A stretch of DNA of 64,000 bases, from contig OY969772.1 of assembly GCA_963702935.1 (NCBI GenBank), forward strand, positions 5,270,001-5,334,000. The letters run 5' to 3'. Every line of letters starts with the position of its first letter. Positions within the stretch are counted from its first letter, which is position 1. Under the pieces are notes generated by a model, which saw only the letters and a program-made list of their open reading frames with translations, was not told the origin of the DNA and searched no databases. Of this stretch, positions 35,003 through 45,066 are shown piece after piece. A program made the translations under genes and the position numbers. This DNA comes from DAOTWA01 sp963702935. GTDB lineage: Bacteria; Chloroflexota; Anaerolineae; Anaerolineales; Anaerolineaceae.

Positions 35003-35832
35003 GGGGTGGGCTGGGTGATCTGGCTTTGTATGCTTTCATTGCGAATGAAGCAGATGATGCCGGCGGTAACCCCCTGGGCGACGAGGTCGGTTTTTTCGGT
35101 CAAGATCTGCCTGTCCAGGTTCAGAAAGCCGGTCTCGATGATGGCGGCGGGGGTGTTGCTGTTGATCTCGCTAAAGGCGTGGTATTGGGTCATATCCGGC
35201 GTGATCGAGTTGTAATGGAATTTCAGCCCGGTAATCTTTCCATAGCGGTTGGCCAGGCAGGCGGTGAGGCGAGAGGCCTGGTCAGGGTTGGTGGAAGAAA
35301 GCGCCGCCGCCACTTTAAAGCCGGTGGCCTGATCGTTAACGTAATTGCACGAGTCGTTGTGGATGGAAACCAGCACCAGGCCCAGATATCCGTCCAGCTT
35401 GGGGTCGAATTCGTGCAACAGGTCCACCTGGAACCCCTGCGCGGTCAATTGCTGCTGGACCAGGGTAGCGATCTTCAGGTTTACTTCCTGCTCGGTCAAG
35501 CCATCCGGACAAACTGAGCCCGAATTGTTCCCCCAGTGCCCCGCCACGATGCCAATGCTGAGCGTCGGCCGGGCAGTGGCAGTGGGAAAGGTGCTCGTGC
35601 TGGCCACTTTGGGGTTGGACTGCAAGGCCAACGCCATCTTTTCGGCCAGGCTGGAAGAGAACAAGCTGGTGGGGGTCCAAATGGTGAACAACGTGGCCAC
35701 CAGAATGGCGATGCTGAATACGGTCTGGATGGCCCGCCAGGTGGACCAGGGCGCCCGCGCCCGGCTGGGGAGTACTTTGACAGGTGGACGATCCGGAGTG
35801 GAAGGGGATTCAGAAGTGGAGGGAGTATCCAT
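34999..35832 (-). CDS. N-acetylmuramoyl-L-alanine amidase (Amidase_3), membrane-anchored
   Basis: 277 residues. A Pro-rich cytoplasmic N-terminus precedes a transmembrane helix (about 34-52). The catalytic domain starts at IGIVAGHWG with zinc ligands His99, Glu116 and His158 (SIHND) and catalytic Glu in AAIIETGFLN. It cleaves the amide bond between MurNAc and the stem peptide. It is the first gene of an amidase-LDT-LDT operon, so this cluster both cuts and crosslinks peptidoglycan. Confidence 0.9.
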   Translation of the reverse strand: MDTPSTSESPSTPDRPPVKVLPSRARAPWSTWRAIQTVFSIAILVATLFTIWTPTSLFSSSLAEKMALALQSNPKVASTSTFPTATARPTLSIGIVAGHWGNNSGSVCPDGLTEQEVNLKIATLVQQQLTAQGFQVDLLHEFDPKLDGYLGLVLVSIHNDSCNYVNDQATGFKVAAALSSTNPDQASRLTACLANRYGKITGLKFHYNSITPDMTQYHAFSEINSNTPAAIIETGFLNLDRQILTEKTDLVAQGVTAGIICFIRNESIQSQITQPTP

Positions 35833-35973
35833 AGTTTTGTTTAACTTTATACACTAAATTGTACATTTATAGCAAGTACCTGGTATAAATGTACGGGGAG
35901 TTCGACTTGACGTTGCTTTCACCCCATTGTATAAACAAAGTGTACGACGATTTTAAAAATTGAAAGGCAAACC

Positions 35974-36462
35974 ATGACGGCCGACCCTTCGGATTTTCGC
36001 ATCGCTATGCGCCAATGGACTTCAGGAGTTGCCATCGTCACCAGCACTCATCAAGGGGTCTGGCACGGGATGACGGTTAGCTCATTCACTTCTATCTCTG
36101 TGGCTCCTCCACTCGTGTTGATTTCCCTCGCCTCAGATACCCGCACGTTTGGGCTGGTGCGCCAATCGGGAATTTTTGGCGTGACCCTTCTGGAACGGCG
36201 CCAGAAAATGATCTCAGAACGTTTTGCCGGGCGGCTGCCCGACAGCCAGGAGCGTTTCGCGGGGATCGAGACCTTCCACCTGGTGACCGGCGCGCCGCTC
36301 ATCCGGGGCGGTCTGGCTTTCTTCGATTGTGCGGTAATAAAAACGGTCGAGATGGGGCTGTCCACCCTTTTTATTGCCGAAGTGCAGGCCGCTCAAAGCG
36401 TTGACACCGGCAGCCGGCCGCTCACCTATTTTAATCGAGCTTACCATGAACTGCAAATATGA
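35974..36462 (+). CDS. Flavin reductase-like FMN-binding protein
   Basis: 162 residues of the HpaC/flavin-reductase fold: FRIAMRQWTSGVAIVTS at the start, the MTVSSFTSISVAPPLVLISLA core, then SGIFGVTLLE. Such proteins reduce FMN/FAD with NAD(P)H or bind FMN. The stop codon overlaps the start of the AMMECR1 gene (ATGA), so the two are cotranslated. The physiological partner is unknown. Confidence 0.88.
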   Translation: MTADPSDFRIAMRQWTSGVAIVTSTHQGVWHGMTVSSFTSISVAPPLVLISLASDTRTFGLVRQSGIFGVTLLERRQKMISERFAGRLPDSQERFAGIETFHLVTGAPLIRGGLAFFDCAVIKTVEMGLSTLFIAEVQAAQSVDTGSRPLTYFNRAYHELQI

Positions 36463-37031
36463 TGCCAGAACCGATCGATCTTGAAAGCCAAAAGATTTTG
36501 TTGCAATTAGCGCGCCAGGCGCTGGAAGAGGCGGTGCAGGGCAAGCCGCTCCAGCCTCTGGATTTGGGGGTCTTGCCGGAAGGCTTGCGTGAGCCGGGCG
36601 CGACGTTCGTCACCCTGACCATCGCCGGGAGTTTGCGCGGTTGCATCGGCGCGCTGGAGGCCTACCAGCCGCTGGCGGAAGACGTGCGCGAGCACGCCGT
36701 GGCCGCCGGGCTGGACGATTACCGCTTCATGCCCGTAACCGCAGAGGAGCTGCCGCTCGTCCAAATCGAGGTCTCTTTCTTAACCGCTCCCCAACCGCTG
36801 GACTATAAGACCCCCGCGGATTTAATCCAGAAACTGCGCCCGAACGTGGACGGCGTCATCTTGATGTACGGCCCGTCTCGGGCCACCTTCTTACCCCAGG
36901 TGTGGGAAAAGCTGCCCGATCCGGCCCAGTTCCTCAATCATTTGTGCGAAAAGATGGGGATGCCCCGCAACACCTGGCAACACAAGCTCTTGAAGGTGCT
37001 GACCTACCAGGTGCAGGAATTCCAGGAATAA
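36459..37031 (+). CDS. AMMECR1-domain protein
   Basis: 190 residues with the invariant AMMECR1 signature LRGCIGALEAYQPLAEDV and the later PSRATFLPQVWEKL. The family is widely conserved; in many prokaryotes it is linked to MEMO and a radical SAM enzyme (AmmeMemoRadiSam). Neither is present here; it is paired instead with a flavin reductase by a 4-base overlap. Its exact function is unknown, perhaps RNA or protein modification. Confidence 0.9.
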   Translation: MMPEPIDLESQKILLQLARQALEEAVQGKPLQPLDLGVLPEGLREPGATFVTLTIAGSLRGCIGALEAYQPLAEDVREHAVAAGLDDYRFMPVTAEELPLVQIEVSFLTAPQPLDYKTPADLIQKLRPNVDGVILMYGPSRATFLPQVWEKLPDPAQFLNHLCEKMGMPRNTWQHKLLKVLTYQVQEFQE

Positions 37032-37078
37032 AAGAGCTCGTCTAAAAGAGCGGCTTTCTTCATCCTTGCCATCCTATA

Positions 37079-37109
37079 AAAGAGGAGCGCACGCTGTGCG
37101 CCCCTCTTT
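37079..37109. terminator. Bidirectional intrinsic terminator
   Basis: AAAGAGG-A-GCGCAC (37079-37092) pairs with GTGCGC-C-CCTCTTT (37096-37109), with one A-C mismatch and a 3-base loop. The A- and T-rich ends allow use on both strands between AMMECR1 (plus) and DUF4013 (minus). Confidence 0.85.
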
Positions 37110-37148
37110 ACGATGCTCAAAAGGGTGGATTTTTCTCTTTGAGGACGG

Positions 37149-37799
37149 CTACACCGAGGCCAGCCCGCGGGTGGCGCGCGCCTGGTTGTAAGCTTGCCCG
37201 TAGAGGTGGCCCGCCACCGACAGGGCGTAGGCCGCCGTCAAAATGACGCCGATGATGCACAGGATGACGCCCAACGGGGCGATGATCCCGGAGATCAATA
37301 CGCCCAGGATCACCAGCACGTAGGCGCCTGGAGCCGCGCGGATCAGGCTGAAGATCTCGCTAAATTGGAAAGCCGCTCCAAAGCGGCCGGTGGCTACGAA
37401 GTTAGCGTAAGCCGCCGGCAGGACGAAGGCCAGAAATAGACCGTACACCAGCGATACCAGACCGAAGCACAGGGAAGCCAGGGTCAACAACAGGCTCACG
37501 TTCGAATCGTTGGAAAAACCGGAAAGGATACTGAAGGGAATGGATACGATGAGGATCGGTATGGCATAGATCAGGCCGATGATCGTGGCCAGGAAGCCGT
37601 CGGCCAGGTTTTTACCCAGGTCGATGTCGGGTAAGGCGACCGGGTCGTGACGGATGACGCGCCGGGTAATCTCGAGCGACCAGCCCAGCAGGAAGAGCTG
37701 GCCGACGATCGGGATGAGCGAAACCAGCCCGATGAGCGCGATCTTCTTGAACCAATCGCTATCTTTAAAAGGAAAAGAAAATGCCAGACCAAAATCCAT
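37149..37799 (-). CDS. DUF4013-family polytopic membrane protein
   Basis: 216 residues from the ATG at 37799, with AGGAGG upstream; a longer in-frame start is less likely. The pattern IALIGLVSLIPIVGQLFLLGWSLEITRRVIR followed by LPDIDLGKNLADGF is the DUF4013 signature. Five to six hydrophobic spans are present. Function is unknown; homologues are frequent in Chloroflexota and archaea. It precedes the DarA-like pair by 180 bases on the same side but has its own ribosome site. Confidence 0.85.
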   Translation of the reverse strand: MDFGLAFSFPFKDSDWFKKIALIGLVSLIPIVGQLFLLGWSLEITRRVIRHDPVALPDIDLGKNLADGFLATIIGLIYAIPILIVSIPFSILSGFSNDSNVSLLLTLASLCFGLVSLVYGLFLAFVLPAAYANFVATGRFGAAFQFSEIFSLIRAAPGAYVLVILGVLISGIIAPLGVILCIIGVILTAAYALSVAGHLYGQAYNQARATRGLASV

Positions 37800-37977
37800 G
37801 ATGTCCTCCTGATTTTTCTGTGAAGTGGCGCGATAATCTTGCCAGAGAATGAACCGGTTGCTTACCCTTCCTCGAAAGATAGAACACCCGAAGGGCATAA
37901 TACCCGGAAGATATAATAATAAAACTATACTGTCTTTGATTCCAAAATGCAAGCGGATTTGTGGGGAAATGCGCGCG

Positions 37978-38244
37978 TCATACCTGGGTGTAATCGTCCA
38001 CCTTCAGCACGAAAATGGTGGCCCGGCGGGTATTCGGCTCATCCGGCTCCAGGCATTGCGTGCGAATGACTTGCAGCGCCTCTTCCACGCGCTCGTCTTT
38101 CACGCCGATCAGCAGCGTGGAGCTGCCCCTGCGCAGGAAACCGCCGGTCGAAGCGATGTGGGTGACGCGGAATTGGGCCGAAGTCAGCGCGCGAGAGACG
38201 GTATCGTAGTCTTCATCTCGAATGATAGCCAGGATCAGTTTCAT
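37978..38244 (-). CDS. DarA/PstA-type c-di-AMP receptor homologue (first copy)
   Basis: 88 residues, PII-like. The start MKLILAIIRDEDYDTVSRAL and the T-loop-like GGFLRRGSSTLLIGVKDERVEEAL match the cyclic-di-AMP receptor family (PF06153). Trimeric homologues bind c-di-AMP in the subunit interfaces and relay turgor and wall signals. It is 2 bases downstream of a diverged paralogue, so both are cotranslated. The shorter B-loop compared with Bacillus DarA may alter signalling. Confidence 0.85.
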   Translation of the reverse strand: MKLILAIIRDEDYDTVSRALTSAQFRVTHIASTGGFLRRGSSTLLIGVKDERVEEALQVIRTQCLEPDEPNTRRATIFVLKVDDYTQV

Positions 38245-38246
38245 AG

Positions 38247-38606
38247 CTAGAGCTCCTCAAAATGTTCGATTTCCAGGGTAAATACGGTGGCGCCACCGAT
38301 CAAGATGGGAGTAGGCGTGGGCAGGGGTAAAGGGGCGCTTTCGAGGGGCACGGCGATATATTCTGTGCGCTGCCGGCAGGTACGGGCTAGAGACTGCATG
38401 GCGACTTCTTGCTGGTCTTTTTGTAGAGCGATCATCAACGTGGCGTTGCGCCGCCCCAGGAATCCACCGATACTGGGGAGCGAGGTGACTGACAGGCCCA
38501 GCTCTAATAAAGCGCGCGTGGCGCTTTCTGCGTCCTGGGCCTGCACCACAGCCAGCATCAAGAGCTGTAGTTGATTGGCGTCAGAAGGTTCATCGGGCAC
38601 ATCCAT
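38247..38606 (-). CDS. DarA/PstA-type c-di-AMP receptor homologue (second, diverged copy)
   Basis: 119 residues. It shares the fold pattern MLAVVQAQDAESATRALLEL and IGGFLGRRNATLMIAL with the following gene but has an N-terminal extension and a Pro-rich insertion (LPLPTPTPILIGG) before the final VFTLEIEHFEEL. The GGFL-R motif is conserved, while surrounding ligand-contact positions differ. It may form heterotrimers with its neighbour or bind another nucleotide. Confidence 0.78.
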   Translation of the reverse strand: MDVPDEPSDANQLQLLMLAVVQAQDAESATRALLELGLSVTSLPSIGGFLGRRNATLMIALQKDQQEVAMQSLARTCRQRTEYIAVPLESAPLPLPTPTPILIGGATVFTLEIEHFEEL

Positions 38607-38630
38607 CTTTCTTCTTCCTTCCTCGCACGT

Positions 38631-41014
38631 TCAGGCGATCGATACCAGTTGAGGGCCGTTTCCGGTGACAGTAATACTCTGCCCGCCCGGAAAGGTGACC
38701 AGGGTAATTTTTGCCTGGCGCGCGATGGTTAATCCTTGATATTTTACCGTAACATTCCAGGGAAAGGGATTATTTCCATCGATGACAACGCGCTGAGGGG
38801 AGAGGATCTGCACGCCCAGCGTTTCCAGAAAGAGCCCCACGGGAGCCAGGCCGGTGAGAACGTTGCGTTCCCCGGAGGGCAGGCCGCTATCCGCGTGATA
38901 GAGCTTGTAGAACGCGCCCTTCGTCTTCAGCGATTGGATCACGGCCGCCATCAAGCGGCGCACCAGCTCGGCGGCTTCTTCCCGATAACCGTAAGCCAGC
39001 AGCCCCTCGCCGATGAGGTGATTCCAGAGCATGGACACGTTCTGGCAGATGGCCAGGCTGTCTCCGCGCACGGGCCTGGGGCAGGCGGGCAGCCCAAAGG
39101 CGCGCCCGTAACGCTCCGCATCCAGCAGGGTGCGGTTCAGCATGGATTTGGCCTGCCTGGGGGTGGGGATAGAAGCCCACAAGGGCAGCAGCAGGGTGAA
39201 ATCATCCTGGGTATAGCCCACCGTGTGCACGCTGACCTGGTCCCCTGCTTCCAGGCCGGCCACCTCCAGACTATCCACCTTCGAGTACACCTTCTGGGTG
39301 GTCACCCACGCCTGGCCGAGCGTCCACAGCACCTCACGCGCCGAGAAGACTTCTTCGATCGCCCCTTTGAGGCCGACGCCCCGGCAAGTCAGCTTTATGC
39401 GGTAGGTGGTGTCTTCTTTGCCCTTCAGGTGGATCAGCAGACGGTTGGGGGTCTTGAGGCTGCGCTGGATCGCATGAGTCCCGTTGCCACGCCCCTGGTA
39501 GAGCGCTTCGGAGGCAGGGCTGCGATGGCTGTCGCGGTCGCGGTAGCGGTAGGTGGCCTTTTTCTTATCCCAACACGCGGAGACCGCCTCTTTGAGCGGC
39601 ACGGCCAGGCGCTCCCAATGGCGGGCCGCGCTGCCCTTGCCCAATCGCCGCGCGATCTGCGCCAGGCTGTGGCATTCCCGATAGAGGAAAGCGTTCAGCG
39701 CCGGGCTTTCCACACATTGGATGTCGATGCCTTGCGCCCAGGGTCGCCAGCGGTCGAAAGCGGGGTTGTCGTCGAAGCCGGTTTGCAGGGGGTGGTCCCA
39801 CTCGGGCACGCCGTCCCAGATCGCGAATCGTGCTGGGGGGCAAACCAGGCTTCCAGGTACTTCGCCAGGGGCGGGTAGATCTCCTCGAGGAAGGCGCGCT
39901 CTTCGCAGACCTGGTAGATGCGCCAGGCCAGTGTGGCGAGCAGCGGCTGAGACATGAGGCGCCCGCGCTGCCCCGCCAGCCCCGGCTTCCAATCGATGAA
40001 GCCGCTCTCCTCCTGCACGGCCAGGAAGTTGCGCAGCAGGCCCTGGGCCAGGTGCGGCGCGCCCGGCAAGATCAGGCTGGCCAGGTAGGTACACTCCAGG
40101 GCAGTCTGCCCGTTCCACAGGGGGCCGTAGTCGCTGCCGTCCCCGCGTAGCGAGGCGCCCTGGTCGGGCTGGCGCGCCGAGACGTAAGAAAGCGAAGGGA
40201 GCTGCGCTCCGGCGCCCACGAACAGGCGCAAAGCGGCCCGCTGGCTCATGGCCAGGGCGGCGTCCCAATCCGGGTCGCCGGTGTGGATCTCGACTTCCTG
40301 GCTGGCGTTCTGCATCTCGATCCGCGCCAGCTCCGCCTCCCAGGGGCGGCCGGCGACCAGGCGGGCCAGGTCGAGCGACTGCTGCACGTCCTTTAGCGCC
40401 GCTTGCGTCCAGGTCAGTCCTTTCGAGTTGCCGGGGAGCAGCTCCAGGTCCAGGTAGAGGGAAGGAAAAGAGCCGGAGCCTGCCAGGGCTCCACCGGATA
40501 GAAAGAAGACCGGGCGCAAGTCCCCGCTACAGCCTTGCAAGGTGCTGGCGCCCTCTATCTCGACCGGCTCCATCCCCCGTCCATCGCCCAGGGGGCCCAG
40601 CCAGGCGACCCACTCCATGCGCACCTCCTGCGGGACGACGCTGTTATTGGCAAGGTGGATGTGCCCACACACGGCGTGGGATTCGGCGGCCCAAACCTCC
40701 TGGATGACGTCCAGCCCTAGGAAAGGCGCATAATCGATGCGCAGGTAATTGGGGTAGAATTGCACCAGCCGGGGGGGACTGGCAAAAGCAAGCGGGTCGA
40801 CTCTGGCCTGGCCTGCCTGCGTAAAGCGTGGAAAGATGCGCATGAACTCGGGCGCGCAACCCGTAGCTGGTTTGGAGGGCCAGCGCCGCTGGCTCTCCCC
40901 CCCGATGTTCAGCTCCCAAATCTGGTCGTCGGCATAATCAACCGCGCACAGGCGCGCATCGGCGGCCAGGGTCAGGCAGATGGGGTCGCCGGGTTTAAGC
41001 TTCCATTCTCGCAT
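38631..41014 (-). CDS. Six-hairpin glycosidase-like protein (GH63/amylo-1,6-glucosidase type; one frameshift)
   Basis: A composite of about 794 residues. The N-terminal beta-sandwich (about 1-250) is followed by an (alpha/alpha)6 domain with WNGQTALECTYLASLIL, then GVPEWDHPLQTGFDDNPAFDRW, and later NVSMLWNHLIGEGLLAYGY. The frame breaks near 39829: a likely missing base between WFAPQH and the RFAIWDGVPEW continuation. The FDDNPxFDRW motif resembles GH63-type glucosidases and mannosylglycerate hydrolases. No signal peptide is seen, so it would act on intracellular or imported oligosaccharide. The substrate cannot be assigned from sequence. Confidence 0.68.
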
Positions 41015-41140
41015 ACCCTCATTGTACGGGGAGTCACGCTTTAGGTCAAAGGTTTTGTGCTAGAATGGGGGATAAGTCTAAACGGCGCGCCTGACCCCAT
41101 CCGGCCACCACACCCTTGCCGATTTGCTTTGAATTGAGCT

Positions 41141-44100
41141 ATGACCGATCCAGAACTTCCTTCCTCTGAGCGCCCCACCCAGCCGCGAGACCGTTTCCGC
41201 CGTCTGGTAACATCCAGCGAGGAGGATAACCCGGGCCTCCAACCCACCCCCCAGGAATCCCCGGAGACGCCGCCGGAGGAGCCTGCCCCAAGCCCTCCCT
41301 CCGCCGAATCGCCAGAGCCTGCGGCAGTCGATGAGCAGGCCGGGGAAACGCCGCTCCAACCGGATTCAACGTCCACGCCGCAAGACCTGGCGAGTGAAGA
41401 ACAGCCCGCCGGACAGCGCCCGGAGGAAGAATCTCCGAGCGGGACGACTGCGCCCCCCGCACCGGAAAGCTCCCCCGCCGAAGATTTAGCGGCCCCCCAG
41501 TCGCCGCCGGCCTCGGAGCCGCCCGACCGGCACCCCACCGGCCACCCGGAAAGTACCGGCGGCTGGTATGGGCAGGAGCTGGAAGGGCAGCCGCCGTCGG
41601 AAGGCACGCAGCCTACCCAGCCCGTTCGTGTTTCGCCTTCCCAGTCGACCCGGGTAGTGCCTGTCACCCCTCGCCCGCCGGCGCCGACGCAGGACAACGC
41701 GCCGACCATTCCGCCCCCCGCTGTAGATGAATACGGAATGCCTTTACCGCGCCGCGTGGACGAGATCGACATGAACGCCACGCGCGTCTCCCCGGTTGCC
41801 TATAATCAGAGCAAGCACACTCCTCCTTCAGAGCAAAGGCCTACGGCCCCAGGGCACCCGGCGAGCCGGACTCCCACGCAGCCGCCCACCCCCTTCCTCT
41901 CCACGACCGCTGCCCGGCGCGCACCACTCCATAAGACCCAGCCGATCAAGCCCCAACGCTCCGGCCTGCGCAAAACAGCCGGCTGCCTGCTGCGCGGATT
42001 GATCGGCCTGTTATTCCTGGCCGTGCTGGCCGTGGTGGTGGCCGGCTCGGTGCTGGTCTACCAGTATTACACCATCGCGGCCTCCTTGCCCAGCGTCAGC
42101 GACTTGCAGCAGCGCGCCTCCCAGTTCGAGACCACGCGCATTCTGGACCGCAACGGAAACTTGCTCTACGAAATCCTGGATCCGAACGCCGGAAAGCGCA
42201 CCTATACTCCCCTGGATAAAATCTCGCCTTACCTGATCGCGGCCACCCTGGCCACGGAAGATAAGGATTTCTACACCCACCCTGGGTTCAACGTGCTGGC
42301 CATCGTGCGGGCTTTGTGGCAGAACTACACCACCGGCGAGACCGTCTCGGGCGCCTCGACCATCACCCAGCAGTTGGCCCGCGCCCTGCTGCTCACTCCG
42401 GAGGAGCGCAGCCAGCAAACCGTGCAGCGCAAGGCGCGCGAGATCATCCTGGCCGCCGAAATTACCCGGCGTTACACCAAGGATGAGATCCTCGAGCTGT
42501 ATCTCAACGAAAACTATTACGGGAACCTGGCCTACGGGATCGAAGCGGCGGCCGAGACTTATTTCAACACCACCGCCGACAAGCTGGATCTGGCCCAGGC
42601 TTCCTTCCTGGCCGGCCTGCCCCAGGCGCCTGCGGTATACGACGTCTATAATAACCGCGACGAGACCCTGCGCCGCCAAAAGACCGTGCTGGTGCTGATG
42701 TACCAGGATAGCCAGGAGAAGAACTGCATCGAGGTCAGCACCAGCGTCCAACCCGTATGTGTGGATGCAACGGCGGTGGCCGACGCGGCCAACGAGATCG
42801 AGAATTATAACTTTACCCCTCCGACCGGCAACATGCGCTATCCGCACTGGGTCAACTACGTCCGCTCCCTGCTGGAAGCCCAGTTCGACCCACAAACCAT
42901 CTACCGCTCCGGCTTTACGGTCTACACCACCCTGGACCCGGGCTTGCAGGATCAGGCCGAGCAAATCGTGAGCCAGCAAGTGACCGCGCTGGCGGCGCAT
43001 AACGTGTCGGATGGCGCATTGGTGGCCATCCAGCCCAACACGGGCGAGATCCTGGCCATGGTCGGCTCGGCAGATTTCTACAACGATGCCATCTCGGGCC
43101 AGGTGAACATGGCGGTCAGCCCGCGCCAGCCCGGCTCGTCGATCAAGCCGCTGACCTACGTGGCCGCCTTCGAGAAAGGGTGGACGCCGTCCACCTTGAT
43201 CTGGGACGTGCCTTCCGAATTCCCGCCCTCGGGCGATCCGGACGACACGAGCCCGCCTTATAAACCGGTCGATTACGATGGCACTTTCCACGGTCCGGTC
43301 ACCGTGCGCACGCCCTGGCCAATTCTTATAACATGCCCGCGGTGAAAACCCTGGACTTCGTGGGCATCTACTCTGATCCGCAGAACCCCGGGCAGGGCGG
43401 CCTGATCAATTTCGCCAAGCGCATGGGCATCACGACCCTGACGCGACCGGATTACGGCCTGTCCTTGACCCTGGGCGGCGGAGACGTCACCTTGTTGGAG
43501 CTGACCGGCGCCTACGCGGTCTTCGCCAATAACGGCCGCCGCGTGCCGCCCGTGGCCATCACCAAGATCGTGGACCACAACGGCAACGTGGTGTACAGAC
43601 TATACGCCTCCGGCCGGAGACCAGGTCGTCCGTCCGGAGCACGCTTTCCTGATCACTTCTATCCTTTCGGATAATGCCGCGCGCGCGATGGCATTCGGGG
43701 CCAACTCGGTGCTCGACCTGCCTTTCCCGGCAGCGGCGAAGACCGGCACGACCAACGATTTCCGCGACAACTGGACTCTGGGCTATACGCCCGACATCGC
43801 CGTAGGGGTGTGGGTGGGCAACGCCGATTATACCCCCATGGTGGATACCACCGGGGTGACCGGCGCGGCCCCGATCTGGGCGCAGTTCATGCAAGCGGCC
43901 ATCCAGCAGTTGACCGGCGGAAACCCGACGCCCTTCTCGCGCCCGCCGGGCATCGTCGAACGGGTGGTGTGCGCCGTCTCGGGCACCGAGCCTTCCGAGT
44001 GGTGCCCGCAGCAGCGCAGCGAGTTCTTCGCCGCCGACCAGTTGCCGCTGCCCAAGGAAGACGACCTCTGGCAGAAGGTTTCGGTGGACACCTGGACGGG

Positions 44101-44770
44101 CCTGAAGGCTTCCTCGGCCTGCTCGGACTTCGTCGAGGATAAGTTCGCCATGAACGTGAGCGATCCCTGGGCGCAAAAGTGGGTGACAGACACCCCTGCC
44201 GGCCAGGCGTGGGCCAAGCAAATGGGCTTCGATACCCCCATCTTCTTCGCACCGCAAAGCGAATGCACGGCGGACGATCCCCATCCCACTCTGGCCTTCT
44301 CCGGCCTGGCAGACGGCTCGGCGGTTACCACGCCCAGCCTGGATATCTACGGGGTGGTGGACGCCTCGGCAGATTTCGACTACTTCGACCTGGATTATGG
44401 CGTGGGCGACAATCCCCAACAATGGATGCCCCTGCTCAGCCACATCACCACCCCGGTCAAGCAGGCCGATAAGCTGTACACCTGGGATGTCAGCGACATG
44501 CCTCCCCAGGGAGTCACGCTGCGCCTGTACCTGCACAGCACCAAGGGGACTTATGCGCAGAAGCTCCTCCACCTGGACATGAAGGTGCCCACGCGCACGC
44601 CCACACCGACGCTCACCGCGACGATTACACCCACGGCCACGCAGACGCCCCTGCCCACCAGCACCGCTACGCCAAAACCCGCCAATACGGCTACCCCGCA
44701 GCCGTCCCCGACCCTGCCGCCCGCGCCGAGCGATACTCCCGTACCGCCCACCCTTACGGCTACGCAGTAA
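41141..44770 (+). CDS. Class A penicillin-binding protein (PBP1-like), two frameshifts
   Basis: A composite of about 1209 residues. A ~280-residue Pro/Glu/Ser-rich cytoplasmic N-terminus precedes a transmembrane helix (about 288-308). The GT51 domain has the catalytic Glu in ATEDKDFYTHPGFN, and SGASTITQQLARALLL. The transpeptidase follows with SSIK (nucleophile Ser in RQPGSSIKPLTY), the SYN motif and KTGTT. A Thr/Pro-rich tail ends the protein. Frame breaks occur at about 43312 (one base missing between VTVRT and ALANSYN) and 43597 (extra A between VVY and DYTPPAGDQ). It polymerises and crosslinks peptidoglycan. The breaks are likely errors, because both flanks retain all motifs. Confidence 0.88.
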
Positions 44771-44818
44771 GCCAAAGACCTTACGAGGGGTAGTCCTCAT
44801 GGCGCGCACGTCCTAAGC

Positions 44819-44839
44819 AGCCTCCCTTAAGGGGGCGCT
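44819..44839. other. Hairpin downstream of the PBP gene
   Basis: AGCCTCCC (44819-44826) can pair with GGGGGCGCT (44831-44839) with one bulged C, loop TTAA; T-rich bases follow near 44853. It may be a weak terminator or part of a multi-hairpin repeat such as that at 140-268. Confidence 0.4.
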
Positions 44840-44934
44840 ACGCGATCCCAAGGTTATTTTGCAATCTCCTCAAAGAAAAATCGGGCAGAATATTGAATTT
44901 CATAAGCAAGAACTAAATTTTATCAAGTTTATAC

Positions 44935-44962
44935 TTGACTAAATAAATATTTGTGCTAATAT
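44935..44962 (+). promoter_or_regulatory. Promoter of the LiaX-like module
   Basis: TTGACT (44935-44940), 16-base spacer, TAATAT (44957-44962) in a strongly AT-rich stretch. The predicted leader is about 100 bases before the ATG at 45067. Confidence 0.65.
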
Positions 44963-45066
44963 ATAACAGAAATCAATAAACGAATTTAAACATCTTGCGA
45001 CCAATCAACGATCAGGACATCCAGAAGAACCCGGATTCTTGATCCACTCAAGGAGGCATAGAGATT

